NCBI GenBank assembly: GCA_029062865.1
Contig: JAIDPG010000094.1
Span: 1-10,370, forward strand
Source: Oscillospiraceae bacterium
Lineage (GTDB): Bacteria; Bacillota; Clostridia; Oscillospirales; Ruminococcaceae
Length of the DNA stretch: 10,370 nucleotides
Reading direction: 5' to 3'
In this document: one piece after another, positions 1 to 7,228 of the stretch
How positions within the stretch are numbered: the stretch's first letter is position 1
Layout: every line of letters begins with the position of its first letter
The notes under the pieces: model-generated
Told to the model about the DNA's origin: nothing
Databases searched by the model: none
Seen by the model: only the letters and a program-made list of their open reading frames with translations
Made by a program: the position numbers and the translations under genes

Positions 1-1047
1 CGCCGTCCCGACCCACACCTCGATAAGTCCCCCCACTTTTATAACGATCGTCTTCCAGCTGAGGAAGTTGTCCGCGACGGCAGTCGCGCCGACCGTGATG
101 CCGAGGAATATCGTGATGATGTTCATCAGCTCGTTCTGCGCGGTCTTGACAAGTCTGTCGCACACGCCGCTTTCCTTCATAAGATTACCGAACATCAGAA
201 CGCCGACAAGCGGAGCCGCGCTCGGAACGATAAGCGAAACAATAACGGTAACGGCGATCGGGAATACGACCTTCTCGATCTTCGATACCTCGCGGAGCTG
301 CCCCATTTTGACGGAGCGCTCTTTTTCAGTAGTCAAGAGCCTCATAATAGGTGGCTGAATTACAGGCACCAGCGCCATATACGAATACGCCGCGACAGCT
401 ATTGAGCCGAGGAGCTGAGGCGCGAGCTTTGACGTGAGGTAGATCGCCGTAGGGCCGTCCGCGCCGCCGATAATCGCTATTGAAGCCGCTTCCTTAAGCG
501 TAAAGCCGCTGAAGCCTATCCCCGAAAGGTCGAAGAAGTTCAGCATGCAAGCGCCGAGGAACGTGAAGAAGATACCGCCCTGCGCCGCAGCGCCCAAAAG
601 GAAGCTCTTCGGGTTTGCGATAAGCGGACCGAAGTCCGTCATAGAGCCGATGCCGAGGAATATAAGCGGCGGATAGATCTGTAATTTAACGCCGAGATAC
701 AGCATATCCAGAAGCCCCCCGTCGTGCAGCACCCGCCCGTAATCCAACGAGGTTTCCTTTGCAAACGTCACGAAGATGTTGTTCAGATCCTCGGCGTTGT
801 AGGTCGGCGCGAAGTACGGATTTGTCGCGGGATCCCACAGCTCCGGGTGATACAATCCCGTGTTCGGCAGGTTAGTAAGCAGCATACCGAACGCGATAGG
901 CAGCATAAGCAGCGGCTCGTACTGCTTTTTGATAGCAAGATAAAACAGGACAAACGACAGCAGGATCATTATGATATTTCTTACCCCAAGCCCCATAAAG
1001 CCCGACTCTTCGATAAGTCCCGTAAAAGTACTCTTAAATATTTCCAT
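1..1047 (-). CDS. oadB: Sodium-translocating decarboxylase beta subunit (OadB/GcdB/MmdB family), C-terminus cut by window edge
   Basis: This integral membrane subunit decarboxylates carboxybiotin and couples the reaction to Na+ export. The frame is open for 349 codons from ATG at 1047 to the edge at base 1. Family members are roughly 375-435 residues, so only the end of the C-terminus is missing. The start has a strong AGGAGG 10 bases upstream and lies 18 bases after the oadG stop. Visible family signatures are GGADGPTAIYL, whose Asp197 matches the essential Na+-site aspartate of Klebsiella OadB (Asp203), and a later MFGNLMKESG segment followed by TAQNELMNI, typical of the second conserved region. 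The rest is mostly hydrophobic, with many membrane helices. The substrate (oxaloacetate, methylmalonyl-CoA or glutaconyl-CoA) cannot be told from the beta subunit, so the symbol stands for the family. The family call is very secure. Confidence 0.95.
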   Translation of the reverse strand, partial: MEIFKSTFTGLIEESGFMGLGVRNIIMILLSFVLFYLAIKKQYEPLLMLPIAFGMLLTNLPNTGLYHPELWDPATNPYFAPTYNAEDLNNIFVTFAKETSLDYGRVLHDGGLLDMLYLGVKLQIYPPLIFLGIGSMTDFGPLIANPKSFLLGAAAQGGIFFTFLGACMLNFFDLSGIGFSGFTLKEAASIAIIGGADGPTAIYLTSKLAPQLLGSIAVAAYSYMALVPVIQPPIMRLLTTEKERSVKMGQLREVSKIEKVVFPIAVTVIVSLIVPSAAPLVGVLMFGNLMKESGVCDRLVKTAQNELMNIITIFLGITVGATAVADNFLSWKTIVIKVGGLIEVWVGTA

Positions 1048-1065
1048 ATTCGGGTTTTCCTCCTG

Positions 1066-1539
1066 TCAGAATTGGCGCATATTGCCGTTAAGTCCCGCAA
1101 GGCTCCACGCGGAGCGCGAGCTTCCGGCGCTTGTCTCGCGGCGGCGTATGCTTGTGATCGTAAAGCCGCCGTCGCCCTCATACGCCGCGATCGCCGCGCT
1201 TATCACGGCGACAAGCTCCTCGTCGTCGTCGACCTCCGCAGCCGCCTCAACAACGGGTGCAGGAGCGGGCGCGGGAGCTTCGACCTTTGCCGCCTCCTCA
1301 AGCGCCTTCTTCTCGGCTTTGGACTTGTCGACTGCCTTGAAGATCGTTCCCATAAGCCAGAAAACGAAAATCAGAATTGCCAAAATAAGGAAAACCACGA
1401 GAATTCCCGTCAACGTGAGTATTCCGACCGAGCCCCAGTAATCCGGATCGGCAAGCTGCGAAGCGGCGTCGGGCTGCTTCTGAATGCGATTTATCGCGCC
1501 CTCGCCGCCCTCAAGCAGCATCTTTAACGCTATGTTCAT
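1066..1539 (-). CDS. oadG: OadG-family sodium pump decarboxylase gamma subunit
   Basis: This is a 157-residue small membrane subunit that holds the decarboxylase complex together, linking the cytoplasmic carboxyltransferase to the beta subunit. It has a short N-terminal part, one membrane helix (about residues 37-65), an Ala/Pro/Glu-rich linker (about 85-102), an acidic DDDEE patch (104-108), then the conserved segment ELVAVISAAIAAY (108-120) and a basic FTITSIRRR stretch (126-134). That layout is typical of OadG proteins in Clostridia. I chose ATG at 1539 because AAAGGAGAT sits just upstream. A longer in-frame start at 1623 would lie upstream of the promoter -10 box and cannot be in the transcript. 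It is the first gene of the unit and is followed directly by oadB. No biotin carrier gene lies between them, although one often does in related operons; it may lie further left. Confidence 0.88.
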   Translation of the reverse strand: MNIALKMLLEGGEGAINRIQKQPDAASQLADPDYWGSVGILTLTGILVVFLILAILIFVFWLMGTIFKAVDKSKAEKKALEEAAKVEAPAPAPAPVVEAAAEVDDDEELVAVISAAIAAYEGDGGFTITSIRRRETSAGSSRSAWSLAGLNGNMRQF

Positions 1540-1594
1540 CGACCTATCTCCTTTATTTACTCGAAAATCGAGAATTATTTCCAAAATCAAAATT

Positions 1595-1623
1595 ATTATA
1601 CTATATTTTGGCGAAAAATTCAA
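1595..1623 (-). promoter_or_regulatory. Vegetative-type promoter for oadG-oadB
   Basis: On the minus strand there is a -35 box TTGAAT (1618-1623), a 17-base spacer and a perfect -10 box TATAAT (1595-1600). Transcription would start near 1588, giving a leader of about 49 bases that contains a small CTCGA/TCGAG hairpin (1560-1572) and the ribosome binding site. The -35 matches 4 of 6 consensus bases and the -10 matches 6 of 6. The position upstream of the chosen oadG start supports both calls. Confidence 0.8.
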
Positions 1624-1627
1624 CCGT

Positions 1628-1771
1628 TTTTTGAAAATTTGGTGACGAAGTTTAACAAGATTTTTATTGCAAATTGCACAAAACGAAAGTTTCTTTTTTG
1701 TTTCTCCCGCCTACGACGGGAGAAACGGGAAAAAATTTTTGCTTTTTGAATTCGCGGATGACGAAGTTCAA
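1628..1771. repeat. Imperfect direct repeat pair flanking a palindrome, upstream of the oad promoter
   Basis: Two similar stretches, 1628-1655 and 1743-1771, share TTTTTGAA, a 7-8 base variable gap, and TGACGAAGTTYAA (one difference, T or C). The first copy ends next to the -35 box of the oad promoter. The second copy is about 115 bases further upstream. The palindrome at 1700-1726 lies between them. They could be binding sites for a regulator, or remnants of a duplication around an inserted element. The sequence alone does not decide. Confidence 0.5.
1700..1726. repeat. Palindromic intergenic repeat, copy A
   Basis: This is a perfect 10-base inverted repeat, GTTTCTCCCG and CGGGAGAAAC, around the loop CCTACGA. 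It sits between the short-chain dehydrogenase gene and the oadG promoter. Its core TTTCTCCCGCCTACGACGGG is a variant of the palindromes at 4938-4960 and 7291-7314. On the minus strand it is preceded by T6 plus CCC and followed by A6, so the stem could extend with a 3-base bulge. No T-tract follows on the minus strand, so it is not a classic intrinsic terminator, though it may still stabilise or end transcripts. Confidence 0.65.
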
Positions 1772-1802
1772 GGCGGGTTTTCAGCGGAATGCATAAAAAT
1801 GG

Positions 1803-2510
1803 CTAACAAAATCCGCCGTCAACACCGAGAACCTGCCCCGTGATGAATTTATTTTCCGCGAGCGCTCTGACCGCCCTCGCAACCTCGCACGGCTTCCCGA
1901 GCCGACCGATCGGAGTCTCCTCGGCGAGCGCAGCGAGCTCATTTTCGGTGAGGTGCGTGCTGTTCATCGGGCTTTCGATAACGCCCGGAGCGATCGCGTT
2001 CACTGTTATCCCCGACGGCGCTAATTCCTTCGCGAGCGCCCTTGTAAAGCCGATAACGCCCGCCTTTGCCGCGGAATACGCGACCTCGCACGAAGCGCCG
2101 CTCACTCCCCAGACTGAGGAGATGTTCACAATCGCGCCGCTCTTGCGGCTCACCATTGACGGCGCTACGGCTTTTGTCACGTTGAAAACGCCGTCGAGAT
2201 CCACGCTCATCAAGCGCCGCCAATCCTCGGCGGTCGTGTCGAGAAACGGCTTGATAAGTGATATTCCCGCGTTGTTCACAAGAATATCCACACGCGAAAA
2301 TTCCCGCAGAATTCCCTCGGCGGCAGCCTCGACGGAATCGGCGTCGGAGCAGTCCATATGCACTGCCTCGCAGTGAAGCGAGATCTTAAGCTCCCTCGCG
2401 CGTTCCTCGGCGGAGCTGTACGTGATTATCACGTCGTCCGTTTTCGCGAATTCCTCCGCTATCGCCGCGCCTATCGCGCCCGTGCCGCCCGTTATCAGAA
2501 CCACGCTCAC
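1803..2510 (-). CDS. ymfI: Short-chain dehydrogenase, probable EF-P 5-aminopentanone reductase (YmfI-like)
   Basis: This is a 235-residue NAD(P)H-dependent reductase of the classical SDR fold. It shows the cofactor loop TGGTGAIG (7-14), NNAG (79-82), catalytic Ser132, Tyr145 and Lys149 (YSAAK), and a C-terminal TGQVLGVDGGF. The long conserved run around YSAAKAGVIGFTRALAKEL and IAPGVIESPMN resembles the family that reduces the 5-aminopentanone group on elongation factor P, rather than a fatty-acid FabG. No fatty-acid genes are nearby. The start is GTG at 2510, overlapping the clp stop by four bases (GTGA), with GAGGTAA upstream, so the gene is translationally coupled to the Clp ATPase. The position of the usual fourth catalytic residue (Asn, as in VNLDG) holds Asp104 (VDLDG). 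SDR membership is certain; the EF-P role is by family resemblance. A general 3-oxoacyl reductase is the alternative. Confidence 0.85.
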   Translation of the reverse strand: MSVVLITGGTGAIGAAIAEEFAKTDDVIITYSSAEERARELKISLHCEAVHMDCSDADSVEAAAEGILREFSRVDILVNNAGISLIKPFLDTTAEDWRRLMSVDLDGVFNVTKAVAPSMVSRKSGAIVNISSVWGVSGASCEVAYSAAKAGVIGFTRALAKELAPSGITVNAIAPGVIESPMNSTHLTENELAALAEETPIGRLGKPCEVARAVRALAENKFITGQVLGVDGGFC

Positions 2511-4858
2511 TTTACCGTTACCTCAATATTGTCGCCGTTTGCCATGATCTCCACAGACGAAAGCGTTTTCTCGCCGTTTTCTATCAGCAGCTCGGCGATC
2601 TTATCCTCAATTTCCTCGCGGATAACCTTGCGGATATCGCGCCCGCCGAATTTCCCGCCAAACGCCTTTTTCGCGACTGCCTTGTAAACGTCCTCGGTGA
2701 TATTCAGCGCCAGATCCTTTTCGGAGAGCGGCGTGCGCAGCTCCTCGAGGTTTAGCTTCGCAATCGCGGCGTAATCCTCTATGGAAAGCGGCTTGAACGC
2801 CACTACCTCGTCGACTCGCGCGAGGAACTCCGGGCGCAGGAAGTCTCGCAAGCCCTTCATAGCGCGCTCCTTTGAGATTTCGCTTTCGGTCTTCGCGAAG
2901 CCCAGACCGTTCATTCCGTTGCTGGAGCCCGCGTTTGAGGTCATCGCGATGATAGTGTTCTCAAAGCTGACATTTCTCCCGTGAGAATCGGTGATCTTGC
3001 CCTCGTCGAGGATTTGCAGCAGAATATTCATAACGTCCGGGTGCGCCTTTTCTATCTCGTCGAAAAGAATGACTGAATACGGCTTTCTGCGGACGCGCTC
3101 CGTAAGCTGTCCCGCCTCGTCGTATCCGACGTATCCCGGCGGCGAGCCGATTATCTTCGATACGCTGTGCTTTTCCATATACTCCGACATATCGAGCCGG
3201 ATAAGCGGGTCAACCGTGTCGAACATCTCCTCGGCAAGGACCTTTACAAGCTCGGTTTTGCCCACGCCGGTGGGTCCAACGAAGATAAACGACGCGGGGC
3301 GGCGCTTTTCGGAGAGCTGCACTCTGCTGCGCTTTATCGCCTTTGCGACAAGCGAGCAAGCCTCGTCCTGCCCAATAACGCGCGATTTCAGGACGTCCTC
3401 GAGCGAGGACATTCTCTTGAACTCGGTCTCCTTGATCTTATTCGCGGGAATTCCCGTCCAGAGCTCGATGACCTTGGAGAGATCGTCCATAGAGACGTAA
3501 ACGTTCTCCGCCTTCTCGCGAAGCGGCTCGAGCTTTTCCTCGTTCTGCGCGAGCTTGGTTTTCAGCTCCGCCATACGCGCGTAGTCTTTTTCGGCTGCCT
3601 CGGCGAGCTCGCTTTGCTCCTTTTTCATCTCGGCGATCTCGGCTTTGAGCTTCTCGTATTCGGTAATGCTGTCATTTTCGAGAGAAGCGCACGCGCACGC
3701 CTCGTCGAGCAGGTCTATCGCCTTGTCGGGGAGGAAGCGGTCGTTGATGTAGCGCTCGGACAGAACCGCGCACATTTTCGATATCTCATCGGTTACGTGA
3801 ACCTTGTGGTGCTCCTCGTAATACTGCTTTATCCCCGCGAGCACGGTGACGGTCTCGTCGATAGACGGCTCGTTTACCGTTACAGGCTGGAAGCGGCGCT
3901 CCAGCGCGCTGTCCTTTTCGATATGCTTGCGGTATTCCGCGAATGTCGTCGCGCCGATGACCTGCAATTCCCCTCTGGAGAGAGCGGGCTTGAAGATATT
4001 CGCGGCGTTCATCGAGCCCTCGCTGTCGCCGCCCGTGCCTACGAGATTGTGCAGCTCGTCGACGAACAGCATAACGTTCCCGGCGTTCTTGACTTCATCT
4101 ATGAGGTTCTTGACGCGGCTTTCAAACTGCCCGCGGAACTGCGTCCCCGCGACAAGAGCCGTGAGGTCGAGCAGATACAGCTCCTTGCCCTGCAGCCTGA
4201 ACGGCACGTCGCCGGAGGCGAGCTTCAGCGCGATGCCCTCTGCTATCGCGGTTTTTCCGACGCCAGGCTCGCCGATAAGGCAGGGGTTGTTCTTCGTGCG
4301 GCGTGAGAGTATCTGCAAAACGCGATAGATCTCCTTCTCGCGCCCGACAACGGTGTCTATCTTGCCCTCCTTGGCGCGGCGCGTCAAATTCGTGCAGAAC
4401 GTTTCGAGGCACTTGCGGCGCTTGTCGGGCTTTTCGGGCTTCTTGCGGGTTTTCTTCTCGTCGTTTTCCTTTTTATCGGGAGAACCGAACAGATTTTTCA
4501 GGAAATTCGGCATAGTGCCCGCGCCTCCGCGCTCGAAGAGATCGTCGTCCTTGGAGTTGTCGGGGTTGTCGGGGGTGTCATCGTCGTCGGGGACATCGTC
4601 CTTGCGGGGGTCGCCGCCGATGCCGAACTGATTAAGCATATCCTCGCCGATAATTCCGTCCTCGCCGAACAGCGACTCGACGGCGGTGTCGAAGTCGTCC
4701 TCCGAGATCCCCATCTGCTTCAGATATTCGTTGACCTGCGGCAGCCCGAGCTCCTTCGCGCATTTTATGCAAAGCCCCTCGCTCTTGCGCTCGTTTCCGC
4801 TCATTGTGGAAATGAACATCACCGCGGGGCGGGAATTGCATCGTGAACACATCATCAT
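2507..4858 (-). CDS. clpE: ClpE-like AAA+ unfoldase (Clp protease ATP-binding subunit) with N-terminal zinc finger
   Basis: This 783-residue cytoplasmic ATPase unfolds proteins, probably for ClpP. An N-terminal Cys4 zinc finger (Cys4, Cys7, Cys30, Cys33) replaces the usual Clp N-domain, as in ClpE. A charged linker (about 60-150) follows, then AAA+ module 1 with Walker A GEPGVGKT (196-203) and Walker B Asp267-Glu268. A short coiled-coil middle domain (about 400-455) comes next, then module 2 with Walker A GPTGVGKT (528-535) and Walker B Asp600-Glu601. LGF at 652-654 sits where the ClpP-docking loop is found. I chose ATG at 4858 because AAAGGTG lies upstream and the zinc finger starts directly after it. 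A longer frame from 4969 would translate a palindromic repeat and a Lys/Arg-rich, non-conserved stretch. I see no CtsR or CIRCE operator. It overlaps the following dehydrogenase gene. ClpE versus ClpC naming is less sure than the family. Confidence 0.93.
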   Translation of the reverse strand: MMMCSRCNSRPAVMFISTMSGNERKSEGLCIKCAKELGLPQVNEYLKQMGISEDDFDTAVESLFGEDGIIGEDMLNQFGIGGDPRKDDVPDDDDTPDNPDNSKDDDLFERGGAGTMPNFLKNLFGSPDKKENDEKKTRKKPEKPDKRRKCLETFCTNLTRRAKEGKIDTVVGREKEIYRVLQILSRRTKNNPCLIGEPGVGKTAIAEGIALKLASGDVPFRLQGKELYLLDLTALVAGTQFRGQFESRVKNLIDEVKNAGNVMLFVDELHNLVGTGGDSEGSMNAANIFKPALSRGELQVIGATTFAEYRKHIEKDSALERRFQPVTVNEPSIDETVTVLAGIKQYYEEHHKVHVTDEISKMCAVLSERYINDRFLPDKAIDLLDEACACASLENDSITEYEKLKAEIAEMKKEQSELAEAAEKDYARMAELKTKLAQNEEKLEPLREKAENVYVSMDDLSKVIELWTGIPANKIKETEFKRMSSLEDVLKSRVIGQDEACSLVAKAIKRSRVQLSEKRRPASFIFVGPTGVGKTELVKVLAEEMFDTVDPLIRLDMSEYMEKHSVSKIIGSPPGYVGYDEAGQLTERVRRKPYSVILFDEIEKAHPDVMNILLQILDEGKITDSHGRNVSFENTIIAMTSNAGSSNGMNGLGFAKTESEISKERAMKGLRDFLRPEFLARVDEVVAFKPLSIEDYAAIAKLNLEELRTPLSEKDLALNITEDVYKAVAKKAFGGKFGGRDIRKVIREEIEDKIAELLIENGEKTLSSVEIMANGDNIEVTVK

Positions 4859-4909
4859 ATAGTTTATCACACCTTTCAGGGTTAGTGGTTTTGGCATTTT
4901 TCGTTGATT

Positions 4910-4936
4910 TTTGGGAAGCCCAAATGTTTTTTTGGG
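4910..4936 (-). promoter_or_regulatory. Alternating hairpin arms in the clp leader
   Basis: Three short blocks alternate: TTTGGG (4910-4915), CCCAAA (4919-4924) and TTTGGG (4931-4936). The central block can pair with either neighbour, and the last one overlaps the left arm of the palindrome at 4934-4963. In the minus-strand RNA these structures are mutually exclusive. They lie about 50-80 bases upstream of the clp start. This could be a small attenuator or simply processing structure. No ligand-binding motif is recognisable. Confidence 0.35.
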
Positions 4937-4963
4937 ATTTCCCCGCCTGCGGCGGAGAAATCC
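4934..4963. repeat. Palindromic intergenic repeat, copy B
   Basis: The inverted repeat GGGATTTC-C-CCGCC, loop TGC, GGCGG-A-GAAATCCC has one internal mismatch. It lies between cvpA and the clp gene. The core TTTCCCCGCCTGCGGCGGAG matches the palindromes at 1700-1726 and 7286-7319. As with copy A, on the minus strand it is preceded by a T-run plus three bases and followed by an A-run (A7). There is no U-tract on the minus strand, so read-through from cvpA into clp is likely. Confidence 0.65.
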
Positions 4964-4975
4964 CGCCAAAACTCT

Positions 4976-6004
4976 TTATTTCAGAAAATTCAAGAAATCA
5001 AAATTATAGAAAATCTTAAACACAAACGTAGAGTCTATCGCGGTTTGGTTGAAGAGTATCGAGTTCGCGCTGGAAAGCGACACGATAAGCCTTGTCGCCA
5101 TACACACGACAAACACCGTGATAAGTCCCTCGATAAGCCCCAAAATCAGCCCCAGAAACGCGTTTACCTTGTTCAGCACGGGGACCTTCGTGACAAGCCC
5201 CGTGACGGAGCAGATGATCTTTAACGCCACGCTTGCGAGCAGGAAAACCGCGGCGAAGGCTATCGTGCGGATAACAAGCATACATTCGGGCTTTATCATG
5301 CCGTCGATAACGGCGGTTTTCAGGTTGGAGCGCGTGTTTATCATTCCCAGAACGATGCTCCGGGCGGCGGTTGTGCCTGTCGAGTCCGAAGCCGCGCTGC
5401 CCGAGATGCTCGGGAGGTATTTCCGGACGCTGTCGGTCACGCCGTCCAGCGCGGAAAACGCCGGGAGCTTTACAACCTGCGTCGCTATGTACTGCGCCGC
5501 CGCGAGCTTCCCGAGCCCGTGCTTTTCGATGTCGTCCATCGTAAACTCGGCGGTTTTGCCGCTGAGGCTTCTGAGATTTGCGTCGTCGTTTATCCCTATT
5601 TCCTTCAAGTCGTCTTTAGTGAGCCCTGTTTCGGACAGATCCATCTTTGTAAGATCCACGACCGCTTTGCGCGTGCCCGCGTAGTTCGGCTCGATATCGT
5701 CCGCGTACTCGCCGTTTATCTTGACCTTTGAGAAGTCAATATTCGGAATATTCCCAAGCGTGAAGCTTCCGAGAAGCTGTCCCGAGGCGTCGTCGAATTT
5801 CTCTGAGATCGGCTTTTCGATAAAGCCCGTGTAAACCGCCGTCGCGATAGGACCGCTCAAAAACAGCGCCGCCGCGAACGCAGCCACCGCCGACACAAGC
5901 CCCAGCGCCACCTTAGCGAAGCCCCGCTTCATTCCCACAAACGCGAACACCGCGATTATCGCGATGACCGCTATATCAAATGCGATTGCAAATTTTTCTC
6001 CCAT
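4976..6004 (-). CDS. cvpA: CvpA-family membrane protein with large extracytoplasmic loop
   Basis: This is a 342-residue inner-membrane protein. Membrane segments are at about 7-24, 30-54, 242-268 and 284-308. The first pair has the family pattern with GMKRGF between the helices, and the last pair contains NAFLGLILGLIEG (281-293), both typical of CvpA (colicin V production) proteins. The N- and C-terminal halves are separated by a hydrophilic region of about 185 residues (55-240), making it twice the length of an E. coli CvpA (about 160 residues). Long loops of this kind are known to me from Clostridia. The molecular function of CvpA is poorly defined; links to envelope homeostasis are reported. 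The start ATG at 6004 has AGAGGAAA upstream, inside the end region of the preceding gene; the gap is 10 bases. Cotranscription with the DUF5711 gene is likely. Confidence 0.85.
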   Translation of the reverse strand: MGEKFAIAFDIAVIAIIAVFAFVGMKRGFAKVALGLVSAVAAFAAALFLSGPIATAVYTGFIEKPISEKFDDASGQLLGSFTLGNIPNIDFSKVKINGEYADDIEPNYAGTRKAVVDLTKMDLSETGLTKDDLKEIGINDDANLRSLSGKTAEFTMDDIEKHGLGKLAAAQYIATQVVKLPAFSALDGVTDSVRKYLPSISGSAASDSTGTTAARSIVLGMINTRSNLKTAVIDGMIKPECMLVIRTIAFAAVFLLASVALKIICSVTGLVTKVPVLNKVNAFLGLILGLIEGLITVFVVCMATRLIVSLSSANSILFNQTAIDSTFVFKIFYNFDFLNFLK

Positions 6005-6014
6005 AGATTTCCTC

Positions 6015-7157
6015 TCAGTCCTTCAAATTCTGCCTCTGTACCTTATTATACCCCAGTAGATAAGCATACTTGCCTATTATAATTATATCAGAATACTCGT
6101 CGTCCAGATCGAAGCTTGTAATTTCCTCCAGCGCCGCGTTGTAGATCGTCAGCTTGTTGCCGCACAGCGCGTAGAATTTGCCGCCCTCAACGTCGAAATC
6201 CGCGTTGTTTTCGAGAGCCGCCGCGGCGCTCGGCTCAAGCGTTTCGCTGTAAGCCGTAGCTACAACGCCGTTTGACACGGGGTCGCGGAAAAGCGTCACG
6301 TGAAGCCCGCTTGACCTCGCGATGCCGACGATCTCCTTCGAGTACTCGTTCGATGCGATCAAATCGCCCGTCTTGTCGTTGATGAGGAACGCCCCCTCGG
6401 ACGTTACGGCGTAAACGCCGTCGGCGCATTTCTGGAGCGAATACGAAACGCTTCCGCCGATAGGCGTGCGCCATGTCTCGCTTTGAGTCTTTTCGCTTAT
6501 CTCAAACCGGAGAACGCTGCTGTTCAGCGCGCCGTTTTTCTCACCGACGACCGAAACGTAAATGCTCTTGTCGCCGTCGTCGAAGCACACCTGCATTATC
6601 ATCTCGTCGGGAGATGCCCAGCGGAAGATCTGTCTGCCCTCGAGATTGAGAACATACAGGTAATTTGAGTAGCGCGAGGCGGTCGTAACTACCGCGCAGC
6701 GCTCGTCCGTGCCCATTTCCGCAAAGACTATGCTGTCCTCAAACGACTTGGAGAAAACCTCCGCGCTTTTCGAGTATTCCTTAACGTCCTTGCCGCTTCT
6801 GTCGTAGACCAGAGCGCGCTTGTCGTTGGAGGAGCACATCGGCTTCTGAAGCCCGTGCTGCTTGCTCGAAAGCTCCGCGCCGTCTTCATTGTACGTATAA
6901 AGATACGTGTCCGTAAGCAAATAAAAATTCTCGCCGAGCTTGCCTATTTCATACTTCGCGCTGCGCGAAAGATCCACGGGAAAGCCGCCCCCGCTTGATC
7001 TCAGTCCGATATTTTTAAGCGGCGCGAGAATGCTCCGCCAGTTAAAAACAATAACGATAAGCGTCGCCGCCGCGACAACAAACACGATAAGCTTTATCAG
7101 TGCCTTTCGGCGAAGCTTATCCTCACGGTATTTGTTTATATCGTTCCGCTCATCCAT
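6015..7157 (-). CDS. DUF5711 family membrane-anchored protein
   Basis: This is a 380-residue protein with a short charged cytoplasmic N-terminus (about 1-19, many Lys/Arg/Glu), one membrane anchor (about 20-39), then a large outside domain. That domain is made of repeated beta-strand blocks such as YLYTYNEDG, YLYVLNLEG, GAFLINDKTG and KLTIYNAALEE, spaced about 40-50 residues apart, which suggests a beta-propeller-like fold. This layout and its place directly before cvpA fit DUF5711 (no known function). No catalytic motif or cysteine-rich site is visible. The start ATG at 7157 is preceded by AAAGGGGTG. It is the first gene after a near-consensus promoter and likely leads the unit DUF5711-cvpA-clp-dehydrogenase. 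A binding or sensing role at the cell surface would be inference only. Confidence 0.75.
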   Translation of the reverse strand: MDERNDINKYREDKLRRKALIKLIVFVVAAATLIVIVFNWRSILAPLKNIGLRSSGGGFPVDLSRSAKYEIGKLGENFYLLTDTYLYTYNEDGAELSSKQHGLQKPMCSSNDKRALVYDRSGKDVKEYSKSAEVFSKSFEDSIVFAEMGTDERCAVVTTASRYSNYLYVLNLEGRQIFRWASPDEMIMQVCFDDGDKSIYVSVVGEKNGALNSSVLRFEISEKTQSETWRTPIGGSVSYSLQKCADGVYAVTSEGAFLINDKTGDLIASNEYSKEIVGIARSSGLHVTLFRDPVSNGVVATAYSETLEPSAAAALENNADFDVEGGKFYALCGNKLTIYNAALEEITSFDLDDEYSDIIIIGKYAYLLGYNKVQRQNLKD

Positions 7158-7171
7158 TTAGATCACCCCTT

Positions 7172-7211
7172 TTAGAGGTTAGAGCTAAGAGGTAAGAATG
7201 TGCCTCTAAGC
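7172..7211 (-). promoter_or_regulatory. Leader with two competing hairpins before the DUF5711 gene
   Basis: In the leader RNA the block at 7203-7211 (GCTTAGAGG in RNA sense) can pair with CCTCTAA at 7172-7178 (7 perfect pairs) or with CCTCTTAGC at 7184-7192 (8 of 9 pairs). The distal arm touches the ribosome binding site AAAGGGGTG. The two folds exclude each other, which could modulate translation. The repeats are short, so chance is possible. Confidence 0.35.
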
Positions 7212-7228
7212 AATTTTACACCATTATC

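Noticed and set aside
724..1527. Long plus-strand open frame of 267 codons
   Set aside because: It lies opposite oadB and oadG, which are clear family members on the minus strand. The translation is Arg/His-rich with no domain, and no ribosome binding site precedes it.
3167..4306. Plus-strand open frame of 379 codons
   Set aside because: It is the antisense shadow of the Clp ATPase. Both Walker motifs of the real protein are encoded opposite to it, and its translation has no recognisable pattern.
4560..4620. Tandem repeat in the clp gene (GTCGTC/GGGGTT-like)
   Set aside because: It is low-complexity coding DNA for the Asp-rich linker, with no regular repeat unit.
4859..4969. Longer N-terminus for the Clp ATPase (start at 4969)
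   Set aside because: The extra 37 residues would be encoded by the palindromic repeat and hairpin arms, and the conserved zinc finger begins right after ATG 4858, which has its own ribosome binding site.
4859..4975. CtsR or CIRCE heat-shock operator before the Clp ATPase
   Set aside because: I looked for the GGTCAAA direct repeats of CtsR and the CIRCE inverted repeat and found neither.
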